DNA of 64,000 nt from JAWKTT01 sp041398965 (lineage in GTDB: Bacteria; Planctomycetota; Planctomycetia; Planctomycetales; Planctomycetaceae): contig JAWKTT010000020.1 in assembly GCA_041398965.1 (NCBI GenBank), forward strand, positions 34,100 through 98,099. The letters run 5' to 3'. The notes below the pieces were generated by a model. The model made no database searches. It worked only from the letters and a program-made list of their open reading frames with translations, and was not told the origin of the DNA. Made by a program: the position numbers and the translations under genes. Numbering within the stretch: position 1 is the first letter of the stretch; every line of letters begins with the position of its first letter. Below are positions 18,239-26,787 of the stretch, piece by piece.

Positions 18239-19045
18239 ATGCTTCGTGTCCGACAGATGGTCGGTAAATACAGGATCGAAAAACGACTCAGTGAAGGGGG
18301 CTTCGCCGTCGTCTATCAAGCCTTCGACACGATCGAAGGGATTCGTGTCGCCCTGAAGGTTCCCCATTCGGTCCACGTTCGGCAAGATGTCCTGAACGAC
18401 TTCAAGACCGAAGTCCGCATGGCCGCCAGACTCGAACACCCCAACATTCTCCCCCTGAAAGACGCCTCGTTCATCGGCGATATGTTCGTCATCGTCCTGC
18501 AACTGGGCGAACGGACGCTGGCAGACCGTCTGCGAAACCGGATGTCGATTGCCGTGGCGATGGAATACGGTGAACAACTGCTGGAAGCAGTCGCCTACGC
18601 TCACAGTCAGAAGATCATTCACTGCGACATTAAGCCCGACAACTGCATCCTGTTCCCCGATAATCGGCTGAAACTCTGCGACTTCGGGATTGCCAAGGTT
18701 GCTCAAAAGACAGTGCGTGGGGGGGGGACAGGGACCGTTGGCTTCATGGCCCCAGAACAGGCGATGGGGAAACCGTCACTCCGTTCCGATGTCTTTTCGG
18801 TTGGGTTGATCCTTTACCGGATGTTTTCGGGAGAGTGGCCCGAATGGCCGTACGACTGGCCACCAGCGGGTTACGCCCGACTCCGTCGCCTGGTTCATCC
18901 GGACATGATTGACTTTCTCAAGAAGGCGATTGAACCGCTTCCGCGTCGACGGTTCATTGATGGCGAACAGATGCTCAACAGCTTCCGCCGTCTCAAAACA
19001 CGTGTCCTCAACCATGCCGACAAACGGCGTCGTAAGTCTGCGTGA
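18239..19045 (+). CDS. Compact Ser/Thr protein kinase (non-RD type)
   Basis: The frame extends up to a TTG at 18173, but ATG 18239 puts the kinase domain at the very start (MLRVRQMVGKYRIEKRLSEG), giving 268 residues that are almost entirely catalytic domain. Visible motifs: the glycine loop LSEGGFAVVYQAF, VALKVP with Lys40, HCDIKPDNCILF with Asp130, CDFGIAK (DFG 148-150), GTVGFMAPEQ and SDVFSVGLILYRMFSGEWP. The catalytic loop reads HCD instead of HRD, so the Arg that usually contacts a phosphorylated activation loop is absent. There is no membrane segment or sensor, so it is cytosolic. The receiver-like gene starts 43 bases later and is likely co-transcribed. Confidence 0.9.
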   Translation: MLRVRQMVGKYRIEKRLSEGGFAVVYQAFDTIEGIRVALKVPHSVHVRQDVLNDFKTEVRMAARLEHPNILPLKDASFIGDMFVIVLQLGERTLADRLRNRMSIAVAMEYGEQLLEAVAYAHSQKIIHCDIKPDNCILFPDNRLKLCDFGIAKVAQKTVRGGGTGTVGFMAPEQAMGKPSLRSDVFSVGLILYRMFSGEWPEWPYDWPPAGYARLRRLVHPDMIDFLKKAIEPLPRRRFIDGEQMLNSFRRLKTRVLNHADKRRRKSA

Positions 19046-19088
19046 TCTGGAACTCTTTCGCGAAATTATCGCTCGAAGCAGGGAACTC

Positions 19089-19430
19089 ATGATTCTACTG
19101 GCGACTCAGGATCTGATGTTCTCCAGTCGCGTCAGCTTTGCCGCAGAGACACGTTCTCGCACCATCCGCATCTCCGCTGAACTTCCAGCTCTCATGGAGA
19201 CACTTTCCCGAGAAACGTGCGAATTGCTGTTGATCGACTTAGAATCCCCCGGGATCGCCCTCTCGAAACTGCTGGCAGCTATTCCGTCCCGAGAGCAGAC
19301 GTTTGTCATCGCCTACGGTCCACATGTCCAGACGGCACGTCTCGACGCCGCACAGCAAGCCGGTTGCGACCTCGTCCTCTCTCGCGGCCAATTCGACCGC
19401 GAGCTCGACCAAATCCTGGCCAAACACTGA
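19089..19430 (+). CDS. Degenerate receiver-like (CheY-fold) protein
   Basis: An open frame runs from inside the kinase gene, but ATG 19089 with AGGGA a few bases upstream gives a 113-residue protein that begins at the fold (MILLATQDLMFSSRV). The alternation is that of a response-regulator receiver: ETCELLLIDLESPG places an Asp at the phospho-acceptor position, SREQTFVIAYGPH corresponds to strand 4, and AAQQAGCDLVLSRGQF to the last strand. The acidic pair expected after strand 1 and the conserved Lys after strand 5 are not evident, so it may bind partners without being phosphorylated. It is placed directly after a kinase and could be that kinase's output or target; that is inference. Confidence 0.6.
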   Translation: MILLATQDLMFSSRVSFAAETRSRTIRISAELPALMETLSRETCELLLIDLESPGIALSKLLAAIPSREQTFVIAYGPHVQTARLDAAQQAGCDLVLSRGQFDRELDQILAKH

Positions 19431-19677
19431 CCGTTCCACACGATTCGCACCCCGTCAAGTTGTCCCGCGTTGCGAATGTCAGAAATTGTCCCCCCGAACC
19501 GCTTGCCGACCGACCGGAAAGTCGATACTTTCCCTGCTTGTTGACCTCACAACGCACTCGGGTGCTCCGCACCTGTGTTGCCGCTGAACCGCTCCTAATG
19601 TGTGCGTGTCAGACTAAGACGTCTCACTGGCAAAATCGCCTTAAGACAAGGGTCAGCAACGTCAATCGCGAACAAAC

Positions 19678-19766
19678 GGAGAGATGGCTGAGTGGCCGAA
19701 AGCGCCGGATTGCTAATCCGGTATGTCCTTCACAGGGCATCTCGGGTTCGAATCCCGATCTCTCCG
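19678..19766 (+). tRNA. tRNA-Ser (anticodon GCT)
   Basis: Cloverleaf of 89 bases with a long variable arm, as expected for tRNA-Ser. The acceptor GGAGAGA pairs with TCTCTCC. The anticodon arm CCGGATTGCTAATCCGG carries GCT (reads AGC/AGU). The T arm is CGGGTTCGAATCCCG. G is the discriminator base; CCA is not encoded. Confidence 0.95.
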
Positions 19767-20363
19767 CTTCTTTTTTGCCCCTGTTCTAAGTGCTTTTCTG
19801 AACAGGCGTCGCGAGCGAGATTCTGATCGCAAAATGAACACGACGAGACTGTCCTCGGGCTGCGTCCAAGGCGGGCTTGTGGTGTGATTCACCCCGGTTG
19901 TCGGTGTGATGCGGCGATGAGTCCTCCTCCTGTGGAAATGTTTTCCGCCTCTCCTTGCGGAGGGATGGAATACATCCGACGTTGTGCAGCCAAGGGGCGG
20001 TGATGCTCGTACTTGTGGTCTGTCAGGACTCAACATCGGAATCGAGCGGAGTTTCGACCAAGTCCCTATGAACGCAGAATGACCTGGTAACCTTCACAAT
20101 TGGTCATGGCCGAACTAGAGTGACTTGTTCGCTGCCGCGCGGCTTACCTGGGATTTTCGGCAACCTCCCGGTCGGAGAGGGGTTCGGAAATATCCTGCGA
20201 CATCAACGTCAGATTCCTCAATCCGCCGATCGTGTGGCCTTTTCAAACGAAACAGGGTGCTGCCGTTGGTCTGGTGAGAGACGAACGGAGCACCCTGCTG
20301 ATGATGCGGTGCGATCAATCGTTGCCGGAAATAGCAACAGTCAGGTACACCTCCACTTTGCGG
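19767..20363. other. Intergenic stretch, no gene seen
   Basis: About 600 bases between tRNA-Ser and the stop of the DUF1559 gene. Overlapping short frames on both strands show no family features. I see no strong hairpin or repeat. Confidence 0.45.
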
Positions 20364-21257
20364 TTACGGCACCTGGCCGACTTCGCCGCCGGAGATGGTC
20401 GAGAGTCCTTGGTAAAGTTGCAAGTTGACGTTTTCGGAGATGAAGGTCACTTTACCGTCACCTAGGGCGAAATGTGCTCCGCCGGGATGCAGGCTATCGA
20501 AGTTGGCGATGTCGCCGGTGCCGTTCACGATGACGATTGTGGTTCCGACGTTCTTATGATCCCACGCTTCGACATCCTGCGGAACGCCAGCCCATGTTGC
20601 GACCTCGTTGTTATTTGCTGGGATCGGGGAGCGTTCGCCCACCATAAACGTATTCCCGGTCCCGTCGGTCAAGTTTGCCATCCGAATGTTACTGTTCGGA
20701 TAGAACAGCCCCTCCGGCTTGGCACTACCGCTGGGATGGATCGCCGTTCTGCCGTAGTTTCCGACGTAATCAGCGGTCCCCTGATTCGTCAATACGTCAA
20801 ACGTTTGTTTCTCGGGAGCAACGGACGATGGGCAGTGAAACAGCGCGATCGACGTCTGCGCGAGAACCAGGTTCGTCGGCGATCCGGTCGTGTTGTTTGT
20901 GAGCGGAATGTTAAAGTTGAATTGATCGTAGAGCGGCTTCTGCTCGATCGCTGGCAGCAAATGCGCTCCCCATGCGAACAGGTTGGATGAGATGTAGCCG
21001 GGAGGGAAAATCTTGTGTGTCCCTTCATAGTTGTGCAAGCCGACTGCAATATTATGCAGATGGTCCTGGCATTGCGAACGACGGGCGGCTTCGCGAACCG
21101 ACTGCACGGCGGGGAGCAACAGGGCGACCAGAATCGCGATGATGGCGATGACCACGAGCAGTTCGATCAGCGTAAAGCCGCGTCCCGCACGGCGAGACCA
21201 ACTCGATGTCGCAGGGAGTTGTTGAGGTGTCTTGTAAATGAGTCTTGCGTTTGGCAT
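20364..21257 (-). CDS. DUF1559 family prepilin-like protein
   Basis: The frame reaches 21362, which would overlap the upstream kinase gene; ATG 21257 (MPNARLIYKTPQQ) leaves a 58-base gap and is preferred; 297 residues. After a short basic leader comes RRAGRGFTLIELLVVIAIIA, a type IV prepilin signal: cleavage before F of GFTLIE, then a hydrophobic helix. Next are LLLPAVQSVREAARRSQC, LHNIAVGLHNYEGTHKIFPPG, IALFHCPS, ADYVGNYG, NTFMVGERSP and near the end NFDSLHPGGAHFALGDGKV, the H-x9-DG-type signature of DUF1559. These proteins occur in dozens to hundreds of copies in planctomycetes and probably form pseudopilus-like surface or periplasmic fibres; the role is unproven. It lies downstream of the sensor kinase on the same strand. 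Confidence 0.93.
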   Translation of the reverse strand: MPNARLIYKTPQQLPATSSWSRRAGRGFTLIELLVVIAIIAILVALLLPAVQSVREAARRSQCQDHLHNIAVGLHNYEGTHKIFPPGYISSNLFAWGAHLLPAIEQKPLYDQFNFNIPLTNNTTGSPTNLVLAQTSIALFHCPSSVAPEKQTFDVLTNQGTADYVGNYGRTAIHPSGSAKPEGLFYPNSNIRMANLTDGTGNTFMVGERSPIPANNNEVATWAGVPQDVEAWDHKNVGTTIVIVNGTGDIANFDSLHPGGAHFALGDGKVTFISENVNLQLYQGLSTISGGEVGQVP

Positions 21258-21315
21258 CTTCGTACTTTCAAAAGAACAGGAGGTGGGAAAATGGGGGTGA
21301 GACACAACAGGAGGG

Positions 21316-24300
21316 TTAAAGGGGCTGAATCGAAAACTTGCGATACGAGACAGTTCCTTCATAACATTGCAATCCGACGTACCCCGATGCCCGATCGAGG
21401 GTGTTACCGAAGTGCGGGTAGGGGAGTTTCAATTCATTAAGATCTCGTTGTTGAACGAGGATATTGTTGAGTTGCACTGTAATCTCGGGGCCGACAAGAC
21501 GAATCGTCAACCGATTCCACTCACCAGGTCGATAGGCGTTCTGATCAGCAGAGAGATCAACATGGGCGAAACTTTTTTCATCAAGCCCAGTCTCTCCCTC
21601 ATTGGTGATATACAGCCCGCCACAAAACGACGTGCCATTTTTGTGAAGGTCATTGGAACGGCCATCCCCCAGGTGAACCTCCATCGCCGGTGTCCCTCCC
21701 GCATGCGCAACTGGAGAACGCAGCAGAATACCGCCGTTTGCGTCCGTTGAACACTGAAACTCCACCGAAATCTGAAAGTCGTTGTAGGTATCTCGCGTCC
21801 AGGCGATGGATGGATCGGCCCCCCGTTTTCCCACCAGAGTATCGCCACTTCGCTGCCAGTCGCGATTCGCCCCTTGGGGGAGGATGTCCCACTCAGATGC
21901 AGGGATTGAGCGAGAACCAGCCAGCGGCGGTCGATTGGCGTACGCAGAAAGTGGAGGAACAATCGACATTGCCGCGTTCGAGAACTTGGTCCCATCCCAC
22001 TTCAACTGCTCGATCCACCCTGGCGGAACGTTGATTTGAAATCCGGGCTTGAGGCTTGCAATCCGACGCATCACCAATTGGGCAGAATCCTCACTGAGCA
22101 CCTCGAACTCGACCTCGATGACGAATCCGACTTGAAACGCCTCTCCCGTCGCCAGCGTCGTTGTTTCGAACGCTTCCATCTCCCCTTTCCAGATGTTTCC
22201 GTCCAGTGCTTTCAGGCGAACTTCGATTTTGTACGTCGCGGCTGGGGCAGGTTGCAAGAACGTCCCCGAGAGGGCCATGTTCGACGCGAGCTTGAGGCCG
22301 GGAATCTTGGTCGAAACGGGCGTCACTTTTGCGGTCTGGCTGGCTGAGTTGGGGGTCACCTCGGCCAGCACCAGGCGAATTCCCAATCGATTCCGCCGCG
22401 TTTCCCGTCCGAGAGGGTATCGCCCCGACGACCGTAGCGACTCAGGCCCCCAATACGCCCAGCCTCCACCACGACTCACCTTGGCAGCAATTGGAGGGTT
22501 CACCCGCACGGGATCATCCCCTCCGGGGAGCTGTTGTTCAAATGAGTCATAACAGTGTTCGTAGACGTTCCCATGAATGTCGTACAGCCCCCAGGGGTTG
22601 GGTTTCAACTGACCAACCTCATGGGCATACCCCTCCCCGACATCCTGTGTATTGGCTTTCCACCAGGCGTATTCACTGAGTTTCTCCGGGTCGTCCCCGA
22701 AATGGTACATCGTCGTCGAACCGGCCCGGGCGAAGTATTCCCACTCTGCTTCCGAGGGGAGGCGGAACTCCCAGTTTGCTGGGATGTTTCCGAGTCGACG
22801 TTCGCGGAGCGTCAACCGCTGGCAGTAGTCGACGGCTTCGTTCCAGGTGATGTGCGTCGCGGCGTTGTTGTCGTTGACTTGCTTGTCCTGAAACCCCATC
22901 CAAGGCTCGAACCCCATGATCTCTCGCCACTGTTTTTGCGTCAGTTCATAGACACCGACCCACATCCCCCGCGTAATGTTGACATCGACGGGGACTTCAT
23001 TGTCTTCAATCGGGGTTGCCAGCTCCGATCCCATTCGAAATCGCCCGGGTGGAATCCAGTGAAAGGGCATCCCCATCGAATTCCCCTGCCAGCGATCCTG
23101 CAACTTGCGACCGGCGAAGGCATCGCTGCTGGGAGCGACTTTCGAAGGAGGTGAGGACGGGCCTAGGGGGGCAAGATTGACTGACGGAACCCCGCCCGTC
23201 TCGACCGCTGGCACCGTTCCGATCCCTGGGTTCTCAGCAGGAGTTGTGCTCGCGATGTTCCCGGTCCCCTCCGCGTCGGGACGTCGGAGTTCCAGCGAAG
23301 AGGGAGTGATGGACAACAAGGTGCGCCCATCCTTCGCGATGTCGAATCGCTTCGGGGCGTGAACCGTTGTGCCATCTCGCAGAACAGAGAAGTCATGTTC
23401 TCCCAGTTGAATCGTGACTGACTCGAACTGCGAACTACTGATCTTGTACTCGTCCCCATCGACCACGAGTTTCAGGTCCCCCGCAGCGAGGAGTGCCGGA
23501 TCGACTTCGACCGCAATCGCGACATCCCCCCGATTGAGATACAGCATCACCCCCCAAAGCGTTACACCGAGGACCAGTACGAAACAGAGACTTCCCCAAA
23601 GTAGCCAGTTGTCCCATAAGCTGTTGACCCGTTGCGGCAGGAGTCGCCCCTTTTCGTCGTGCTGATACTTCCGGTCTTTCAACGGAGTCTTGCTGTAGGT
23701 CTTCAGGGCGACCAGCAATTCCTTGGCGAACCGGTTCCCCGGCTTCAACTCCAGGAATCGTTTGAGATTGTCATTGATCCCAGTGTAGTTTCGCGACTTC
23801 ACCGACTCTTGCAGCGACAGCAGGAGTAAGTCCGATTCCTCTTGAAGTTCCACGGCCTGTTCGAGCAACTTACGCATCGGCTCGGGGCGAACGTCTGCCG
23901 GAACCTGTTGCAGCATCTCGGCTGCCTGCGCGTAGTCGTGCTTCTTGACGAGGTTCTGAGCCGTCGAGAGCACCATCGGCAAATTCTCTCGAATCTGTCG
24001 CGGGATCGACTGCACGCGTTTCAGTTGTTCCTTCGCCCAGTCGACAAACTTCTGTGACAGAGGGTCCTTCAATGCGGACATCTGCTCCAGTCCCTGGATC
24101 GCTCGGGCGTAGTTCCCTTGCTTCAATAGCTGCTCAATCTGTCGCTGTCCCGCGGTGAGTTTGTCAACGGCTTTCGACTCGATTTTTTGTTGATGGACCG
24201 CTTCTGGACTGTTGTTCTTCATCCACCGTTCAAGTCGCTCAGCCACTTCGCTCATCGAAGAGGGGCGATTGGACGGCAGTTTTTCGAGCATCTGGAGTGC

Positions 24301-25335
24301 CAAGTCCTCAAGTTCGGGAGCGACATCGGCTCGGTGCTTCCGAATTGGGGCAGGACGATCACGGGCGATCTGTCCCAGGATGGATGCGATCGACCCGAGA
24401 AACGGGAGTTTTCCCGCAAGGAGTTCGTAAGCCATCGCCCCAAGGGCATAGATATCGGAATGGGGGCCGATGTTTTCCCATTGGCCATCGACCTGTTCGG
24501 GAGACATGTAGGCCGGTGTCCCTAAAATGGCCCCTTGTTGTGTAATCCTCGACTCGTCTGCTTCCCCGATCCGACGGGCTAATCCGAAGTCGGTGACGAT
24601 CGGTTGACCGGCCCCATCGATCAACACGTTTCCGGGCTTGAGGTCGCGGTGAATCGTCCCGGCATCGTGGGCATGTTGCAGTGCCCGAGCGACGATGGCC
24701 AGTATTGTTGCCACCTTGTGCTGGTCTCGAAACTCTGGCTTTCCCAGGCATTGCGAGAGTGGCTCACCCTGAATGTAAGCCATCGCGATGAAGGGGTGGC
24801 CCTGTTCTTCACCGATATCAAACACCGGACAGATGTTCGGATGTGACAATCCCGCAATAGCCCGGGCCTCGCGATGAAACCTCTGTAAATACTCAGCGTC
24901 TCCCGGATGCAGGAGTTTCGGAACCTTGAGCGCCACGCGACGCTTGAGAGCGGTGTCTTCCGCCAGATAGACACTCCCCATCGCCCCCGCCCCAAGCAGG
25001 CTGAGCACCTGATATCTCCCCACCATTGCTCCGACCAAGCTTGCCGCATCCATCTCCGCAGGGGTTCCGGGTTTTATCGTCTCGCGATTCGCCTCAGCAC
25101 GCGATGTGTCGATGCTTTGCTGGGTGACTGGTTCAGGAGGTTTGGCGACAGCCAGCAACATCTGCTCGCCTGCGATAAACTCCTCCATTTCGGCAATCAG
25201 CGTCGCATCGCCGTCGCACAGAACGGAGAGATCAATGTCTGCACCCACATCCACCTGACGCAGATACTCCGACACGACCCGCTGAAACGGTTGCTCGCTT
25301 GGCTGTTGAGATTCGGATTGCTGAAGGTCACTCAT
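21316..25335 (-). CDS. Giant Ser/Thr kinase with TM helix, FGE-sulfatase-like domain and DUF1080 domain
   Basis: ATG 25335 follows GAGAGG by 5 bases; 1339 residues. About 107-375 is a protein kinase: GAGAMGSVYLAED loop, VALKVPK (Lys137), IHRDLKPGNVLID (Asp231), TDFGLAR, GTPAYMSPEQ. About 380-560 is helical, repeat-like, with alternating Q/L/K. About 575-600 is one membrane helix (LWGSLCFVLVLGVTLWGVML), followed by a PEGA-like strand region. About 750-1010 is a formylglycine-generating-enzyme-like/C-type-lectin fold (MPFHWIPPGRFRMGS, RLPSEAEWEYFARAGST, WGLYDIHGNVYEHC, SRGGGWAY). About 1150-1338 is DUF1080 (NGGILLRSP, EWNRLTIRLVG, GYVGLQCYEG), a laminin-G-like fold often read as 3-keto-disaccharide hydrolase. 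The kinase faces the cytoplasm and the sugar-binding-like part faces out, so it is probably a carbohydrate-sensing receptor kinase. Confidence 0.9.
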   Translation of the reverse strand: MSDLQQSESQQPSEQPFQRVVSEYLRQVDVGADIDLSVLCDGDATLIAEMEEFIAGEQMLLAVAKPPEPVTQQSIDTSRAEANRETIKPGTPAEMDAASLVGAMVGRYQVLSLLGAGAMGSVYLAEDTALKRRVALKVPKLLHPGDAEYLQRFHREARAIAGLSHPNICPVFDIGEEQGHPFIAMAYIQGEPLSQCLGKPEFRDQHKVATILAIVARALQHAHDAGTIHRDLKPGNVLIDGAGQPIVTDFGLARRIGEADESRITQQGAILGTPAYMSPEQVDGQWENIGPHSDIYALGAMAYELLAGKLPFLGSIASILGQIARDRPAPIRKHRADVAPELEDLALQMLEKLPSNRPSSMSEVAERLERWMKNNSPEAVHQQKIESKAVDKLTAGQRQIEQLLKQGNYARAIQGLEQMSALKDPLSQKFVDWAKEQLKRVQSIPRQIRENLPMVLSTAQNLVKKHDYAQAAEMLQQVPADVRPEPMRKLLEQAVELQEESDLLLLSLQESVKSRNYTGINDNLKRFLELKPGNRFAKELLVALKTYSKTPLKDRKYQHDEKGRLLPQRVNSLWDNWLLWGSLCFVLVLGVTLWGVMLYLNRGDVAIAVEVDPALLAAGDLKLVVDGDEYKISSSQFESVTIQLGEHDFSVLRDGTTVHAPKRFDIAKDGRTLLSITPSSLELRRPDAEGTGNIASTTPAENPGIGTVPAVETGGVPSVNLAPLGPSSPPSKVAPSSDAFAGRKLQDRWQGNSMGMPFHWIPPGRFRMGSELATPIEDNEVPVDVNITRGMWVGVYELTQKQWREIMGFEPWMGFQDKQVNDNNAATHITWNEAVDYCQRLTLRERRLGNIPANWEFRLPSEAEWEYFARAGSTTMYHFGDDPEKLSEYAWWKANTQDVGEGYAHEVGQLKPNPWGLYDIHGNVYEHCYDSFEQQLPGGDDPVRVNPPIAAKVSRGGGWAYWGPESLRSSGRYPLGRETRRNRLGIRLVLAEVTPNSASQTAKVTPVSTKIPGLKLASNMALSGTFLQPAPAATYKIEVRLKALDGNIWKGEMEAFETTTLATGEAFQVGFVIEVEFEVLSEDSAQLVMRRIASLKPGFQINVPPGWIEQLKWDGTKFSNAAMSIVPPLSAYANRPPLAGSRSIPASEWDILPQGANRDWQRSGDTLVGKRGADPSIAWTRDTYNDFQISVEFQCSTDANGGILLRSPVAHAGGTPAMEVHLGDGRSNDLHKNGTSFCGGLYITNEGETGLDEKSFAHVDLSADQNAYRPGEWNRLTIRLVGPEITVQLNNILVQQRDLNELKLPYPHFGNTLDRASGYVGLQCYEGTVSYRKFSIQPL

Positions 25336-25444
25336 AATTGCCTCTCTGGCATAGTCGCAGTCTCCATCCGAACGATGGAGTTGTTTGTTCTCGCTGGTCG
25401 CTCACTGACAACTTGACGGATCATTGGAAACTTCCGCCTCTGAC

Positions 25445-26035
25445 TTACGACGGAAATCGATCGCCTCCGAGGCGACTTCGCAGGGACTTGACGGCAAGCG
25501 CAATCAGCTTTTTCGCGGTGACTTCGGTAACCGACATCCGGGCGGCTAACTCGGTCATCTTGAGTCGTTCGGTATATCGCAGATAAATTGCCTGTTGTTG
25601 TAAATCCGGAAGCTCACTGATGAGCGACCGCAAGGCCGCATGTTCTTCCTGCTGAATGACTTTCTGACTCGGCGTGGTCAGCCGTGCGGGCTGACTGGCC
25701 GCATCCTCAACGGTTTCGCGATCAACATTACGCATGTCTGCGTCACGATGAAAACGTAATGTGTTCATCATGATGCGCTGATGAATCTGATTCAGCCAGA
25801 CGACGAATTGCGGAATCTGCGTCCCTCGAAAGTCATCAAACGCCTTGAGGGCCGCGAAGAAGGTTTGCTGCACGACATCCGAGCTACCGATCCGATGCAG
25901 GATTTTTGCCCCCAGATCTTGCTCCACCTGAGCCTTCAATTTTTGACGAAAGTGCTCCAACAGCGCTCCACGCGCCGCGGCATCGTGTTGCCGCGCCGCG
26001 TCGAGCAATCGCTGGAGTTCTGCATCGCTCGCCAA
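25445..26035 (-). CDS. ECF-type RNA polymerase sigma factor
   Basis: There is no ATG at the N-terminus; the frame extends to a TTG at 26098. I use TTG 26035, because a G-rich SD-like run lies just upstream and the protein then begins LASDAELQRLLDAARQHD, the usual start of this family; about 196 residues. Region 2 is seen in SDVVQQTFFAALKAFDDFRG and FVVWLNQIHQRIMMNTLRF, and region 4 in LISELPDLQQQAIYLRYTE and the helix-turn-helix LKMTELAARMSVTEVTAKKL. It resembles planctomycete ECF factors that sit next to large Ser/Thr kinases, where kinase-dependent control of sigma activity has been proposed. Here the kinase gene starts 109 bases downstream on the same strand, fitting that pairing. Confidence 0.85.
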   Translation of the reverse strand: MASDAELQRLLDAARQHDAAARGALLEHFRQKLKAQVEQDLGAKILHRIGSSDVVQQTFFAALKAFDDFRGTQIPQFVVWLNQIHQRIMMNTLRFHRDADMRNVDRETVEDAASQPARLTTPSQKVIQQEEHAALRSLISELPDLQQQAIYLRYTERLKMTELAARMSVTEVTAKKLIALAVKSLRSRLGGDRFPS

Positions 26036-26463
26036 AGCCAGCCCCCCAAAAGTACTTCCTATGACCTCGCCCCAGAAGGCGACAGCCACTGTCTTCAACT
26101 GTTCTGTCGACGTCTGTACAAAATTGCCCGTCCCCGCCCCTCATTATCAATCACCTTCCCGCAAGAAGGTGCAGGCTCGCTAATGAGGGTCTCGACAGGA
26201 CGGGCCAATCGTTTCATCGACGAATTCCGCCACTGACGATGGAACACCTCTCTAGTCACCCCGCCGAAGAAAATGGAGCGAAAAAAGTTTCCGAAATTAC
26301 AAACTTTCACAAAATCTGCCACCCAGTTCAGCTCTTACAGCCCGACAACTGGTCTGTCTGGGGTGCAGTCGTCAATTGGGGGTTGCTCATCTGTTCACCG
26401 CGAACAAGTTTGGCAGGTGACGTGGCGATGTTCACGAAACAGCAGGGGCAACGCCCCGGAACA

Positions 26464-26624
26464 TTGTCTAGCCCAGTCCAGCGGACTGGGGAATCGGCCC
26501 AAGATTGTCTGTCGAGGGCTGAAGGCCCGGCCCGTTGGCAAGTTCTGGGGCAACTGGCCGGGCCTTCAGCCCTCTCGCGTGAACTCCTGCCTTCAGTCCT
26601 AGGCCGATGGCCTAGGCTAGACAA
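26464..26624. repeat. 161-base element of nested palindromes with 10-base terminal inverted repeats
   Basis: The outer ends are TTGTCTAGCC (26464-26473) and its exact reverse complement GGCTAGACAA (26615-26624). Inside are CCCAGTCC-AGC-GGACTGGG (26472-26490), a perfect 18-base arm pair at 26515-26532 and 26556-26573 (AGGGCTGAAGG... against ...CCTTCAGCCCT) and CCTAGGCC-GAT-GGCCTAGG (26599-26617). A smaller GGGCCGTTGGCCC follows outside. It lies in the divergent gap between the sigma-factor gene and the toroid gene. No ORF inside; it looks like a REP/MITE-type element that folds into several hairpins. Confidence 0.75.
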
Positions 26625-26787
26625 CCTGCTGGGCCGTTGGCCCGACCGTGATCCTGACTGGACAAATGAACCACCCCCAAACAGGGAAAGCACCCGTCTG
26701 TCTGGGACTGCGATCCGTGCCGGAAACTGCTAGCATGGAACCGTGGTTGGGACGGTCGATCTATGTAGTTCAGCTCGGAATGTGAAG

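Noticed and set aside
18113..18706. 197-residue - strand frame
   Set aside because: Antisense to the kinase; no motif.
21316..25335. FGE-like domain as a working sulfatase-activating enzyme
   Set aside because: The catalytic Cys pair region of true FGE is not evident, and the domain sits in a receptor-kinase ectodomain; a binding role is more likely.
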